Positions 25,031 to 33,966 of a DNA stretch of 64,000 bases are shown here, piece after piece (positions within the stretch are counted from its first letter, which is position 1; each line of letters begins with the position of its first letter). A model generated the notes under the pieces. That model was not told the DNA's origin. It worked only from the letters and a program-made list of their open reading frames with translations, and did no database searches. Location: assembly GCF_003309065.1 (NCBI RefSeq), contig NZ_POAF01000003.1, positions 62,001 through 126,000 on the forward strand, given 5' to 3'. This DNA comes from Glutamicibacter soli. Its GTDB lineage: Bacteria; Actinomycetota; Actinomycetes; Actinomycetales; Micrococcaceae. Both the position numbers and the translations under genes were made by a program.

Positions 25031-25816
25031 ATGGAGGCAGTAGTGGGCAGCAAGGTCCCGGCAGCGGACAACACCTTGAGGATTCTGGGTTTGCTGGCGT
25101 CCCGCAAGGCCCCGACGCCCGCGGCGATGATCGCCAGGTTGTTGGACTTGCCGCGTTCCAGCGTCTACCAGCTGCTGACGGTCATGCACGAACACGGCTT
25201 CATCGCGCACTATCCGGAGGACAAGTCCTACGGACTGGGGGTTGCGGCTTTCGAGCTCTCCAGCGCCTACACACGGCAAGAGCCGCTGGCCCGGCTGGGC
25301 GCGCCACTGGTGGCCCAGCTGGTGGACAAGGTCGGCGAAAGCGCCCATCTGGCGGTGCTGCACGGCTCGGACGTGCTGTATATCGTGGAGGAACGAGCCA
25401 AGGGCCGGCCCTCGCTGGTGACCGATGTCGGCGTGCGCTTGCCCTCGCACTTGGTCGCCTCCGGACGCGCCATCCTAGCCGCCCTGCCCAAGTCCCAGGT
25501 GCGGGCGTTGTATCCGACCCCTGCGAGTTTTTCGGGCCGCGAGACGCAGAGCACGATTTCAAGCTATGCACAGCTGAGGCGCGAATTGGACCAGAGCGCG
25601 CAACGCGGTTACGCGATTGAACGCGGGGACCTCACCGCCGATTTCAATTCGCTCGCGGTGGAGATCCGCGACGCGAGCGGATGGCCGGTGGCTGCCGTCG
25701 CGGTGACGTTCCTGGGCGACCGGATACCGGAAGACCAGTGGGAAAAACTGCTAGAGCCCATCCGCGCCACCGCGGCCCAGCTGACTGCCCGGCTGCATGG
25801 GCACCGCAAGCAGTAG
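25031..25816 (+). CDS. IclR-family transcriptional regulator
   Basis: 261 residues. The N-terminal winged helix (NTLRILGLLASRKAPTPAAMIARLLDLPRSSVYQLL) is followed by the IclR effector domain (GLGVAAFELSSAY, VLYIVEERA, LVASGRAILAALP, DFNSLAVEIRD). It starts 52 bases after the SDR and may be the third gene of the operon. It could respond to a fucose catabolite, giving the cluster two regulators, or control other genes. It has no obvious binding site of its own nearby. Confidence 0.87.
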   Translation: MEAVVGSKVPAADNTLRILGLLASRKAPTPAAMIARLLDLPRSSVYQLLTVMHEHGFIAHYPEDKSYGLGVAAFELSSAYTRQEPLARLGAPLVAQLVDKVGESAHLAVLHGSDVLYIVEERAKGRPSLVTDVGVRLPSHLVASGRAILAALPKSQVRALYPTPASFSGRETQSTISSYAQLRRELDQSAQRGYAIERGDLTADFNSLAVEIRDASGWPVAAVAVTFLGDRIPEDQWEKLLEPIRATAAQLTARLHGHRKQ

Positions 25817-25845
25817 CGGTCCGGTCCATGCTCCCCCGTAGACAG

Positions 25846-25887
25846 CAGCGGGCCGGCCGAATACCACACGATTCGACCGGCCCGCTG
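25846..25887. terminator. Bidirectional terminator between iclR and dps
   Basis: An 11-bp perfect stem (CAGCGGGCCGG/CCGGCCCGCTG), extended by one mismatch and five more pairs, with an 8-base loop. It lies between two converging genes. Confidence 0.7.
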
Positions 25888-25925
25888 GCCTGGTTTCCCG
25901 GCATATTCCTCCGGGTCGCTGCGCG

Positions 25926-26435
25926 CTAGGGGCGGCGCGTTTCAGCACTCAGGAACCACGCCTGCTGCTCCAGCTCTGCGATGTACTGGTGCAGGATGTC
26001 TGCGGTGGTCGGGTCATCCTCATCCACCGGGTCATGGACTTGGCGCATGACATCCACGGTGGCTTGGACAGCCTTGACCATGATGTCCACGCCGTCAGTG
26101 GTCAGCACCTCGGTGTTGACCGGCTGCTCGATGCGCGTGTACTTGGCAATGGTGGACGCGAGGCCGTCGGGAGTGGCGTGCAAGGCGCGCATACGTTCGG
26201 CGATTTCGTCCGAACCTCGGCGGGCAATGGCCACCACTTCATCAATGTTCAGGTGCAGGTCGCGGAAATTCGGTCCCACGACGTTCCAGTGGATCTGCTT
26301 GCCGACCAACTGCAGGTCCAGCATGTTCACCAGAACAAGCTGCAGCGAATCACGCAGCACCTCCGTTGCCACAAATCCATGTTCCGCATTCTCCAGCGAA
26401 GTCTTGCTTGCAGGCGTACTCTTCTTGCTCGACAT
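25926..26435 (-). CDS. dps: Dps/ferritin-like DNA-protection protein
   Basis: 169 residues from ATG 26435 behind AGGAGA. The first helix carries LQLVLVNMLDLQLVGKQIHWNVVGPNF and the following HLNIDEVVAIARRGSDEIAERM, giving the His, Asp and Glu of the Dps inter-subunit ferroxidase site. Dps dodecamers oxidise and store iron and shield DNA during oxidative stress or starvation. It is monocistronic, ending at the shared terminator at 25846. Confidence 0.9.
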   Translation of the reverse strand: MSSKKSTPASKTSLENAEHGFVATEVLRDSLQLVLVNMLDLQLVGKQIHWNVVGPNFRDLHLNIDEVVAIARRGSDEIAERMRALHATPDGLASTIAKYTRIEQPVNTEVLTTDGVDIMVKAVQATVDVMRQVHDPVDEDDPTTADILHQYIAELEQQAWFLSAETRRP

Positions 26436-26570
26436 ACATGATCTCCTTTGCAGACTCAAGGGTCAATCCTGCCGGGTTTCCCCAGCTTACATTCCGCACG
26501 CTACCCTCATTGCCTTCAGCACTGAAGCCCGGCCTGGAAGCACACGGGAGACATTCAGGATTCATGAAGA

Positions 26571-26598
26571 AAGGGTGACGGAAAACTCCGCCACCCTT
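26571..26598 (-). terminator. Terminator of the small membrane protein gene
   Basis: On the minus strand AAGGGTGGCGGA pairs with TCCGTCACCCTT with one mismatch around a 4-base loop, then TCTTC. It lies 55 bases past the stop at 26653. Confidence 0.65.
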
Positions 26599-26652
26599 CA
26601 TTCAGTTGTATGGGGCGTCCGGGTCGGACGCGCCGCGCTTCGTGCTCCGCGT

Positions 26653-26883
26653 CTAGGAGCCGGCATCGGTTCCGCCGTGAAGATGGTCCAGCTTGCTGGG
26701 TCCGGCGGCCAGCCGGAAGATTCCCCAGAGCATGGTCAGCATTGCCCAGATCGCTCCGAGCCAAAGGGGTGCAACATCCGCGGAAGATCCGTGGGGCACC
26801 ACATAGATAAACGAGAGGAATAGTGCTGCCACCAGCGCTCCGCCGACGACCAGCCCGATTCCCAAGTGCTTCTTGTGCGGCAT
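26653..26883 (-). CDS. Small two-helix membrane protein, unknown function
   Basis: 76 residues with AAGGAG before the ATG. Two membrane segments are evident (about residues 8-28 and 39-59), joined by a short loop, and the C-terminus is hydrophilic (LDHLHGGTDAGS). I do not recognise a named family. It has its own terminator and appears monocistronic. Confidence 0.7.
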   Translation of the reverse strand: MPHKKHLGIGLVVGGALVAALFLSFIYVVPHGSSADVAPLWLGAIWAMLTMLWGIFRLAAGPSKLDHLHGGTDAGS

Positions 26884-27218
26884 GGCTTCTCCTTCGTTGG
26901 TGCTGCCCGCCGTACGTGGGCAGATTCAGTGAGCGGTGATTGGGTACCTGTCCAAATGTCCTCCCCTGCATTGCTGCGTTCGGCCACGGGCTTCCCCATG
27001 GTGCAAACAGCATAGTCCCTTGCCTCCGAATTGTCCCGGATGCACCGTAAACCCCGGGGCCTCACCTAGGAAACAGGAGCCATTGATCCTATCGGTTCCC
27101 GTAGGCAAGACCGCTGCCCCAAGCCACGGGCTGGAAGCTTCCGTGCAGTGGAACAGGACATGAGCCAGCGAATCGGCCAAGATGGAAGAAACGACCATTC
27201 AACCGAACAAGGAACAGC
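26884..27218. other. Divergent intergenic region, no gene seen
   Basis: 335 bases between the small membrane protein and the DUF3060 lipoprotein. It must contain both promoters, but I could not place convincing -35/-10 pairs. A 6-bp hairpin CTGCCC/GGGCAG lies near 26905-26921. No known riboswitch pattern was recognised. Confidence 0.5.
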
Positions 27219-27791
27219 ATGCCAGCGCCACGTACCAAACGCACCGTTTCGACCCTCGCCGCGCTCATGCTGGCAATCCCGCTGGCCGGCTGTGTGAGCA
27301 TCCAGCCGCAGGAGGAAAGCCCCGCGCCGACCGCCTCGGCCGTTCCCACCGCGACAGCCTCCATCCAGGGCACCGCGACCCCGCTGCCCAAGGATCCCAC
27401 CAGCACCGAAGGCAGCCTGGGCACCGTGCCCAAGGAAACCGCCGGCGACAGCTTCCAAGCGGGATTCGACAAGATCCTGGAACACGCGCAGAAGAAGAAA
27501 TGCTCGCAGGATACCGATATTTCCGAGGACGGCCAGATTCTGCTGCTCGTCGGAGACTGCAAGGATGTTGCGATCACCGGCACTGGCAATATGATCGTGG
27601 CCAACAACGCCCGTTCCGTTGCCATCAGCGGGGCGGGGAACATTGTTGCGATCAAGAGCCTGCGCCAGGTGGAGGTCAGCGGCGTCGGCAACGTGGTGGC
27701 ATGGCGCAGCGGCGACACCCACGTCACCGACAGCGGCCAGAGCAACTCGCTGGGCCGCAACGCGCTGGACGGCGTGGAGCTGGCCTTCTAG
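27219..27791 (+). CDS. DUF3060-type lipoprotein
   Basis: 190 residues with a lipoprotein signal (TLAALMLAIPLAGC, lipid Cys25), a Thr/Ser/Pro-rich linker of about 55 residues, and a C-terminal domain with repeating short strands (DVAITGTGNMIVAN, SVAISGAGNIVAI, QVEVSGVGNVVAW). These repeats are the DUF3060 beta-solenoid-like pattern found in actinobacterial surface lipoproteins, including mycobacterial ones. Function is unknown. The gene is followed by hutH after 107 bases. Confidence 0.82.
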   Translation: MPAPRTKRTVSTLAALMLAIPLAGCVSIQPQEESPAPTASAVPTATASIQGTATPLPKDPTSTEGSLGTVPKETAGDSFQAGFDKILEHAQKKKCSQDTDISEDGQILLLVGDCKDVAITGTGNMIVANNARSVAISGAGNIVAIKSLRQVEVSGVGNVVAWRSGDTHVTDSGQSNSLGRNALDGVELAF

Positions 27792-27898
27792 ACGGCTTGT
27801 CCGGCATTTCAGACAGTACGGGTGGATTCGCGGCCTTGCGCCGCTGAAACTAGCGAACAATGGGAAACAAGAACACTCCTCCCACCGATTGGATTCCC

Positions 27899-29449
27899 AT
27901 GACCGTGAAGCTTTCGACCACTGTCACCCTGCAGCGCTTCGGCGCCACCGCCGCCGATGTCATCGCCGTGGCCCGCCACGACGCCCGCATCGAGATCTCC
28001 CCCGAGGTCCTCGACGAGCTGGCCAACGTCCGCGCCCACATTGATGCCCTGGCTTCTTCGGATACCCCCGTCTACGGAATTTCCACCGGCTTCGGCGCCC
28101 TGGCCACCCGCCATATCGCGCCCGAGGACCGCGCCAAGCTGCAGCGTTCGCTGATCCGCTCGCACGCCGCCGGAATGGGCGCTCCGGTGGAGCGCGAGGT
28201 CGTGCGCGCACTGATGTTCCTGCGCGCCAAGACCCTGGCTTCGGGACGCACCGGCGTGCGCCCGGTCGTGCTGCAGACCATGATCGACCTGCTCAACGCC
28301 GGTATCACCCCTCTCGTGCGCGAATACGGCTCGCTGGGCTGCTCGGGCGACCTCGCTCCGCTGTCCCACTGCGCCCTGGTGCTCATGGGCGAGGGCGAGG
28401 CCACCGATGCCCAGGGCAACTTGCGCCCGGTCCCCGAGTTGCTCGCCGAAGCCGGCATCACCCCGGTCCAGCTGGCTGAGAAGGAAGGCCTGGCGCTGGT
28501 CAACGGCACCGATGGCATGCTCGGTCAGCTGCTCATGGCGCTGGCGGACCTGGACGAGCTGGCGGACATCGCCGATGCCACCGCGGCCATGAGCGTCGAG
28601 GCCCAGATGGGCACCGACCAGGTCTTCCGCCCCGAGCTGCACGAGCCGCTGCGCCCGCATCCGGGACAGGCGCGCAGCTCTGCAAACATGTTCGCTTTCC
28701 TCTCCGACTCCCCCGTGGTCGCCTCGCACAAGGAAGGCGACGGGCGGGTGCAGGATGCCTACTCGCTGCGCTGCTCCCCTCAGGTCAACGGCGCGGTGCG
28801 CGACACGATCGCGCATGCCCGCATGGTCGCAACCCGAGAACTGGCCGCGGCCATCGACAACCCGGTGGTGCTGCCCAGCGGCGAGGTGACCTCCAACGGC
28901 AACTTCCACGGCGCCCCGGTGGCCTACGTGCTGGACTTCCTGGCCATTGCAGTCGCTGACTTGGGCTCGATTGCCGAGCGCCGCACCGACCGCATGCTGG
29001 ATCCAGCCCGCTCGCGGGAGCTGCCGGCGTTCCTGGCCGATGACCCGGGAGTGGATTCGGGCATGATGATCGCCCAGTACACGCAGGCCGGGTTGGTTGC
29101 CGAGAACAAGCGGCTGGCCGTGCCGGCCAGCGTAGACTCGATTCCTTCCTCGGCCATGCAGGAAGACCACGTGTCCCTGGGGTGGCACGCGGCACGCAAG
29201 CTGCGCACCGCGGTCGCGAACCTGCGCCGCATCCTGGCCGTGGAGATGCTCATCGCCGGCCGCGCGCTGGATCTGCGCGCGCCGCTGCAGCCTGGCCCGG
29301 CCACCGGTGCCGTCTTGGAACTGCTGCGCACCAAGGTCGCCGGCCCCGGCGAAGACCGCTTCCTGTCGGCTGAATTGGAGGCCGCGTGCGAGCTGCTGGA
29401 ATCCGGTGCCGTGCACGAGGCGCTGCAGCCTTATCTTTCCCGGGGATAG
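27899..29449 (+). CDS. hutH: Histidine ammonia-lyase
   Basis: 516 residues if started at ATG 27899, which fits the family length; an ATG at 27860 adds 13 unlikely residues, and neither has a strong ribosome site. [11 protein letters not shown] (catalytic Tyr59), [21 protein letters not shown] and [11 protein letters not shown] are diagnostic. The electrophilic MIO group would form from C148-S149-G150 instead of the usual Ala-Ser-Gly, a variant also known in actinobacteria. The enzyme deaminates L-histidine to urocanate. No hutU, hutI or hutG is in the window. Confidence 0.93.
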   Translation: MTVKLSTTVTLQRFGATAADVIAVARHDARIEISPEVLDELANVRAHIDALASSDTPVYGISTGFGALATRHIAPEDRAKLQRSLIRSHAAGMGAPVEREVVRALMFLRAKTLASGRTGVRPVVLQTMIDLLNAGITPLVREYGSLGCSGDLAPLSHCALVLMGEGEATDAQGNLRPVPELLAEAGITPVQLAEKEGLALVNGTDGMLGQLLMALADLDELADIADATAAMSVEAQMGTDQVFRPELHEPLRPHPGQARSSANMFAFLSDSPVVASHKEGDGRVQDAYSLRCSPQVNGAVRDTIAHARMVATRELAAAIDNPVVLPSGEVTSNGNFHGAPVAYVLDFLAIAVADLGSIAERRTDRMLDPARSRELPAFLADDPGVDSGMMIAQYTQAGLVAENKRLAVPASVDSIPSSAMQEDHVSLGWHAARKLRTAVANLRRILAVEMLIAGRALDLRAPLQPGPATGAVLELLRTKVAGPGEDRFLSAELEAACELLESGAVHEALQPYLSRG

Positions 29450-29549
29450 CCGAAGCTGTTGGTTTCCCGACATTTCCGCCCGAACGGCCCGGATTGAGCG
29501 TAAACTTGATTGTCGGGAAACGGCATCCAAACCACGAAAGAAACATCGT

Positions 29550-29972
29550 ATGCAACGGACCATGTTCAAATCCAAGATCCACCGGGCCACGGTCACCCAG
29601 GCGGACCTGCACTATGTCGGGTCGGTCACGGTTGATTCCGAGCTGCTTGCGGCCTCGGACATCCTCCCGGGCGAACTGGTCAGCATCGTGGACATCACTA
29701 ACGGCGCTCGGCTGGAAACCTACACCATTGCCGGCGAGCCGGGCAGTGGCGTCATCGGCATCAACGGCGCGGCGGCGCATCTAGTCCACCCGGGCGATCT
29801 GGTCATCTTGATCAGCTACGCGCAGATGGAAGACGCAGAAGCCCGCAGCTACGTACCTAGCGTGGTGCACGTCGACGCGGACAACAAGATCATCCACCTG
29901 GGCGACGACCCGGCGGTGGCCGTGGGCGATGACGTCCAGACTCCGCCGTTCGCGCTGGTCACCGGGCGCTGA
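29550..29972 (+). CDS. panD: Aspartate 1-decarboxylase, pyruvoyl-dependent
   Basis: 140 residues. [21 protein letters not shown] contains the Gly24-Ser25 self-cleavage site that creates the pyruvoyl cofactor, and Lys9, Thr57-type and GDLVIL segments follow the family. It makes beta-alanine for pantothenate and CoA. It has no panBC neighbours here. The start is set by the universal MxRTMxKSKIHRA N-terminus. Confidence 0.96.
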   Translation: MQRTMFKSKIHRATVTQADLHYVGSVTVDSELLAASDILPGELVSIVDITNGARLETYTIAGEPGSGVIGINGAAAHLVHPGDLVILISYAQMEDAEARSYVPSVVHVDADNKIIHLGDDPAVAVGDDVQTPPFALVTGR

Positions 29973-29997
29973 CTCCCGGGGATCGCTTCCGGCACCA

Positions 29998-30029
29998 AGC
30001 AGGCCGCCGGCATCAGCCGGCGGCCTGCT
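29998..30029 (+). terminator. Terminator of panD
   Basis: A perfect 14-bp stem AGCAGGCCGCCGGC with loop ATCA, 26 bases after the panD stop. No T-run. Confidence 0.75.
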
Positions 30030-30044
30030 GCGCGTTCCGGGAGC

Positions 30045-30440
30045 CTACGAGCCGTCGCAATCGAATTCGGGGCAACCCTGCCAGCGCTTGGAGAAGTAGC
30101 CGATGATATCCAGGGAGCTGACCATCGGATACCGCCTGGCATGCCGGCCGTACACGCGGTCGATGGCATCATCGACGGCCATCCTGAAGAAGCTGCACAC
30201 CTCGTCGTAGCGCCAGACTTCCATGACCAGCTCGAAGAGCTCCGCGTAGCTCAGCTCGCGGCGGCTCTCCAGGCCCAGCTGGCGCGAGATGCTCCAGATG
30301 ATTTCCCGGTTCAGCTCGTGCCCCTCGTCGCACTCGCACCAGCTCATGCCGGTGGCCGGCATGGCCCACACCCACGAGGAATCTCCGGGCGGGCCGCCGC
30401 CCACATCGTTGAATCCGGTCTCATTGCCTGCTGCGCTCAT
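30045..30440 (-). CDS. Hypothetical protein, unrecognised
   Basis: 131 residues, soluble, acidic, with tryptophan- and cysteine-containing stretches (VWAMPATGMSWCECDEG, the C-terminal CPEFDCDGS) and a helical middle (ELSYAELFELVMEVWRYDEVCSFFRMAVDDAIDRVYG). No family is recognised. It is bounded by the panD terminator on one side and an AT-rich promoter-like island on the other. Codon use is ordinary for the region, which supports it being real. Confidence 0.6.
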   Translation of the reverse strand: MSAAGNETGFNDVGGGPPGDSSWVWAMPATGMSWCECDEGHELNREIIWSISRQLGLESRRELSYAELFELVMEVWRYDEVCSFFRMAVDDAIDRVYGRHARRYPMVSSLDIIGYFSKRWQGCPEFDCDGS

Positions 30441-30746
30441 GAGGCTCCCAGCTCCCTTCCGCTCTGCTCAGATCCAGGCCCGGTGGATTCCGCAGCCTGC
30501 CGGGCTTTCCGCCAGCCCGTCCGCGCCGAATCCCTTCCCCAGCACTCCGCGAAGCAATTCGAACATATCTAGACTCTACTCTATTTATTAGTACATATGT
30601 TCTATTCTTTAGAACTTCCTGCCGCCGGCAACGATCGTAATTCCGAAGCCTGCGGTGCGGATCCCGCCGCGGCAAACAGTCGCTGAGTAGAATCAAACGC
30701 TAGGTGGCAGATCTCAAAATGCTCGGGTGCGAGAGAAGGAGAAGCA
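30441..30746. other. Divergent intergenic region with AT-rich inverted-repeat island
   Basis: 306 bases without a gene. A sharply AT-rich block (about 30556-30615) carries GAACATAT at 30561-30568 and its exact complement ATATGTTC at 30595-30602, plus GTTC-N9-GAAC just to the right. GTACATATGTTC (30591-30602) is one base away from the actinobacterial LexA-type box GAAC-N4-GTTC. It probably holds the promoters of both flanking genes. Confidence 0.5.
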
Positions 30747-31238
30747 ATGTCCAATAACGTCCATCCGGATGACTCCCCCGAGGCTCCGCATCGCCAATGG
30801 AACGAAATCCTCCAAGAAACCCGCGTCATGCAGACCGGGGTTCAGATTCTGGCCGCGTTCCTGGTGATCCTGCCGTTCCAGGCGCGATTCACCATGCTCA
30901 CCGATGTGGAGGAAATCCTCTACGTCATACTGCTCGTGTTCTCAGCCTTGCTGATCGTGCTGATGCTGGTGCCGGTGCTGGTCCACCGCTACCTCTTCGG
31001 CCAGCGCCTGAAAGCGACGACCGTGCTGCTGGGCCACCGCGTGGTCAAGGTCGTGGGTATCAGTGCCGGACTGCTCGTGGCGGGCAGCGTCTGGTTCGTT
31101 ATCCAGGTGCTGGTCGGATGGCCGGTCTCGGTGTATGTCGGGGGCGGCCTGATGCTCGCAACATTGTTCCTGCTGGTACTGCTGCCACGGCTGCTCACTC
31201 CCCGCGGCAGCATGCCGGAATCCTACGACGAGGGCTGA
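30747..31238 (+). CDS. DUF6328-type four-helix membrane protein
   Basis: 163 residues, AAGGAG before the ATG. A conserved amphipathic start (RQWNEILQETRVMQTGVQILAAFLVILPFQARF) is followed by three further hydrophobic helices (about 55-75, 100-122 and 128-148). The pattern is that of the DUF6328 family of small actinobacterial inner-membrane proteins of unknown function. The stop overlaps the end of the converging MpaB-like gene by 16 bases. Confidence 0.8.
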   Translation: MSNNVHPDDSPEAPHRQWNEILQETRVMQTGVQILAAFLVILPFQARFTMLTDVEEILYVILLVFSALLIVLMLVPVLVHRYLFGQRLKATTVLLGHRVVKVVGISAGLLVAGSVWFVIQVLVGWPVSVYVGGGLMLATLFLLVLLPRLLTPRGSMPESYDEG

Positions 31239-32068
31239 GACCGAGTCTTCATGCTGGCCGCCATGCGGTCCACATGGCGCAGCATGAGCTTCATGGGCAG
31301 GTGCCGAATGGCCTTGGGGAGGACGCGGGAGGCCGCCCAGGCGGCTCGCACCATCATCCGGTTGCGCAGCTCGACCTTGCGGGTCAGCTCGTATCCGAAC
31401 TGCTCGCGCACCGGGGGCGGCAGCTGCGCGATGGTCACGTCGCGCATCAGCGGCAGCGCCACCCTGATCCACCACGGTGCGCGGGAGCCGGCAAACAGCT
31501 CATCGGCCAGCGTGCGGATCTGCCCCGTCACCTGGAGGTCCGCCGTGATCCCGGCGAAATAGTCGTTGAACCGGGCTTCGCTGCGCGGCCAGAAGTCGGT
31601 GGGCATCTGCAGCGCATCACCCAGCCGGGCGTACTGCAGGTACAACTCCGCGCTCGCGTTCTTATCCCACGCGGGAAGGACCTGCGCGCCGATCACCCGA
31701 GCCGAGTCGAACAGCGTGGCGGCAACCCACAACTGCAGCCGCGGATCCAGCGCCGAGTAGGCGGGCGCGCCGGTGGTTTTGTCCCGCGTCCCGTGCACGG
31801 GACGGTGCGCCTCATCCACATAGTCGATGACGGTGCGCTGCTGCTCGGCGGTACCGTTGCTCAGCGCGTAGATGTAGCCCAGGGTGTGCAGCAGCCGGGA
31901 GAGCGGGTTGGAGGCGAAGTCCGAATGCTCCGCGATGGCCCGGCCGATCTGCGGATGCGCCAGCTGCAGCAGGATCGCCCGGCCGGCGCCCAGCAGCAGC
32001 GCGGATTCGGGGGCGGCCTTGGCCAGCTGGTCGCGAGGAAGCGGCTGCGGCTCGGGTTGGGGATTCAC
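31223..32068 (-). CDS. Oxygenase MpaB-family protein (DUF2236)
   Basis: 281 residues from GTG 32068. GRAILLQLAHPQIGRAIAEHSDF, LLHTLGYIYAL, DEAHRPVHG and RVIGAQVLPAWDK contain the conserved His/Arg/Asp residues of the DUF2236 family, named for a fungal mycophenolic acid oxygenase and related in fold to the haem-containing rubber oxygenase Lcp. Bacterial members are mostly uncharacterised. A monooxygenase role is family knowledge only; the substrate is unknown. Confidence 0.82.
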   Translation of the reverse strand: MNPQPEPQPLPRDQLAKAAPESALLLGAGRAILLQLAHPQIGRAIAEHSDFASNPLSRLLHTLGYIYALSNGTAEQQRTVIDYVDEAHRPVHGTRDKTTGAPAYSALDPRLQLWVAATLFDSARVIGAQVLPAWDKNASAELYLQYARLGDALQMPTDFWPRSEARFNDYFAGITADLQVTGQIRTLADELFAGSRAPWWIRVALPLMRDVTIAQLPPPVREQFGYELTRKVELRNRMMVRAAWAASRVLPKAIRHLPMKLMLRHVDRMAASMKTRSQPSS

Positions 32069-32136
32069 CCTTCGAGCCTACGGGGCTCACCTGTCAGCGT
32101 CCTGATAACACCCTCCGCTTCACGTCGGTGCCAAGC

Positions 32137-33033
32137 CTAGAGGTTCTCCAGGCTGCGCGGGTATGAGGACTGCGCGCCATGGGCTTGCACCGTCAGCGCG
32201 GCGAACTTGCCAGCGAATTCGGCCGCTTTCACCAGGTCGTCGCCTTGGGAAATCCTGGCGGCGAGCGCACCGGTAAAGGCATCTCCGGCTCCGGTGGTGT
32301 CGACCGCATCCGCCTTGACTGCGGCAAGCTGCTCAATCCCTTGTCCCTGCGCAACCAGGCACCCCTGGGCGCCGAGGGTCACCACCACGGAGGAGACCCC
32401 GTGGTCGATCAGTTTCCGGGCAATCACCGGTTCGCTCTCGGTGCTTACTTCGCTGGTGCCGTCAAGCAGTGCCAGCACCAGCGCCGCCTCGTGCTCGTTG
32501 ACTACCAGCGGGTCCGCGGCCAGCAGGTACTCGCGCGGCAGCTCGATGACCGGTGCAAGGTTCAGCACCACGCGGTCGCTGGCGGCATCCATGGCCGCGG
32601 TGATGCCGCTGGCAGGGATTTCACCCTGGAGCACGAGGATTCCGCGCAGCTCGCCGAGGGAGGATACGGCATCGCCGGTGACCTGGGCATTGGCCCCTGG
32701 CACCACAGCGATGGAGTTCTCCGCGGCAGCGTCGACCTGGATGATGGCCACCCCGGTCGGGTGGGTCGTGCGGGCCACGCGGTCCAGCAGCACACCGGCC
32801 TCTGCCAGTTGGCTCAGCGCCACCTCGGCATGGGCATCACGGCCGACGGCACCGATGAATTCCGTGGTCGCGCCGGCCAGCCGGGCGGCGAGCGCCTGGT
32901 TGGCTCCCTTGCCGCCGGGGGTGAGCTGGTAGGAATCCGCCAGTACCGTTTCCCCCGGCCCGGGCAGTCGAGCCATCAGCGCGGTGATGTCCACATTGCT
33001 TGAACCGACGATCGTGACCTGTGGATGTTGCAT
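32137..33033 (-). CDS. rbsK: Ribokinase
   Basis: 298 residues. VGSSNVDITALMARLPGPGETV, PGGKGANQALAAARL-type motif (GGKGANQ, substrate binding), VNEHEAAL and the catalytic DTTGAGDAFTGALAA follow E. coli RbsK closely. It phosphorylates D-ribose at O5. No ribose transporter is next to it; the RbsABC-like genes at 16-19.5 kb belong to the fucose cluster. It appears to be a single gene. Confidence 0.9.
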   Translation of the reverse strand: MQHPQVTIVGSSNVDITALMARLPGPGETVLADSYQLTPGGKGANQALAARLAGATTEFIGAVGRDAHAEVALSQLAEAGVLLDRVARTTHPTGVAIIQVDAAAENSIAVVPGANAQVTGDAVSSLGELRGILVLQGEIPASGITAAMDAASDRVVLNLAPVIELPREYLLAADPLVVNEHEAALVLALLDGTSEVSTESEPVIARKLIDHGVSSVVVTLGAQGCLVAQGQGIEQLAAVKADAVDTTGAGDAFTGALAARISQGDDLVKAAEFAGKFAALTVQAHGAQSSYPRSLENL

Positions 33034-33212
33034 GGTTGCCTTGCTCTTTCAGCCGTTCCCGGGGGCCGTCGTGGGCCCCGCCACCAGAAAAATTCGCCGC
33101 CAGGATGCAGCATGTGACACTCAAGCCTATGACCGGTCCGCGGCGGTGTCGAACCGGACCGCGCGAATGGCTGCCCTAGGATCTTGGCCGTGACGGCCGA
33201 GCGTTGACTATC

Positions 33213-33905
33213 ATGGGAAGCGTGTCGGTAAATCAGCTTTCGGACAGCGCGCAGAACTATCTCAAAATCATCTACGGCCTGGCCGAGTGGTCCCAGGAGC
33301 CGGTGACCGCCAGCGTCATCGCCGGCAAGGCGGGCATGAAGCTCTCGACGGTCTCCGGGGCCCTGTCCAAGCTGCGCCAGCAGGGGCTGCTGGACCACGC
33401 CCCCTACGGCGCGGTGAACCTCACCGATCTGGGGCGCGACTACGCGGTGACCATGGTGCGCAGGCACCGCCTGATCGAGACCTTCCTGGTGCAGATGCTC
33501 GGCTACCGCTGGGACCAGGTCCACGACGAGGCAGAACAGCTGGAGCACGCGGTCTCCGACTTCATGATCGCGCGGATCGACGAGCTGCTCGGCCATCCAT
33601 CCCGCGACCCCCACGGGGATCCCATCCCCACCGCGGAAGGGCAGATCAGCATCCCGAAGGCGGTCTCGCTCACGGAAATCACCGATGGTTCGCAGGTGCA
33701 GGTCGAGCGGATCTCGGATGACGATTCCCAGCTGCTGCAGTACTTCTCCGACCACGGGATCACCGTTGGCGCACGGCTGTCCATCCAGCCGGGAGACGCC
33801 TTCTCCGACACCGTCGAGGTGGCCTCCCCCAAGACCGGGGCCCCGCTGCGCCTGGGCCAGCGGGCCACCAGCGCCGTCTGGGTCTCGGTGATCGGTCGAG
33901 CTTAG
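33213..33905 (+). CDS. mntR: DtxR/MntR-family metal-dependent regulator
   Basis: 230 residues from ATG 33213; GTG 33222 is an alternative. The winged helix (SDSAQNYLKIIYGLAEW, STVSGALSKLRQQGLL), dimerisation domain (RRHRLIETFLVQMLGYRWDQVHDEAEQLEH) and a C-terminal SH3-like FeoA domain are present. At the primary metal site the Cys and Met of iron-sensing DtxR are replaced by Glu (DEAEQLEH) and Asn, which points to manganese rather than iron. A 22-bp palindrome at the promoter of the metal importer at 42.2 kb is a plausible target. Confidence 0.82.
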   Translation: MGSVSVNQLSDSAQNYLKIIYGLAEWSQEPVTASVIAGKAGMKLSTVSGALSKLRQQGLLDHAPYGAVNLTDLGRDYAVTMVRRHRLIETFLVQMLGYRWDQVHDEAEQLEHAVSDFMIARIDELLGHPSRDPHGDPIPTAEGQISIPKAVSLTEITDGSQVQVERISDDDSQLLQYFSDHGITVGARLSIQPGDAFSDTVEVASPKTGAPLRLGQRATSAVWVSVIGRA

Positions 33906-33906
33906 C

Positions 33907-33954
33907 GGAGCGGCGGCCGGGGAACCGCAGATGGTTCCCCGGCCGCCGCGCTCC
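33907..33954. terminator. Bidirectional terminator between mntR and the phosphonatase-like gene
   Basis: A stem of at least 17 bp (GCGGCCGGGGAACC paired with GGTTCCCCGGCCGC and more), loop GCAGAT, between two converging genes. Confidence 0.75.
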
Positions 33955-33966
33955 GGCTGGCGAAGT

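Noticed and set aside
27809-29596. Nearly 600-codon open frame antisense to hutH
   Set aside because: hutH has unmistakable motifs in its own frame; the antisense product has no recognisable family and no ribosome site.
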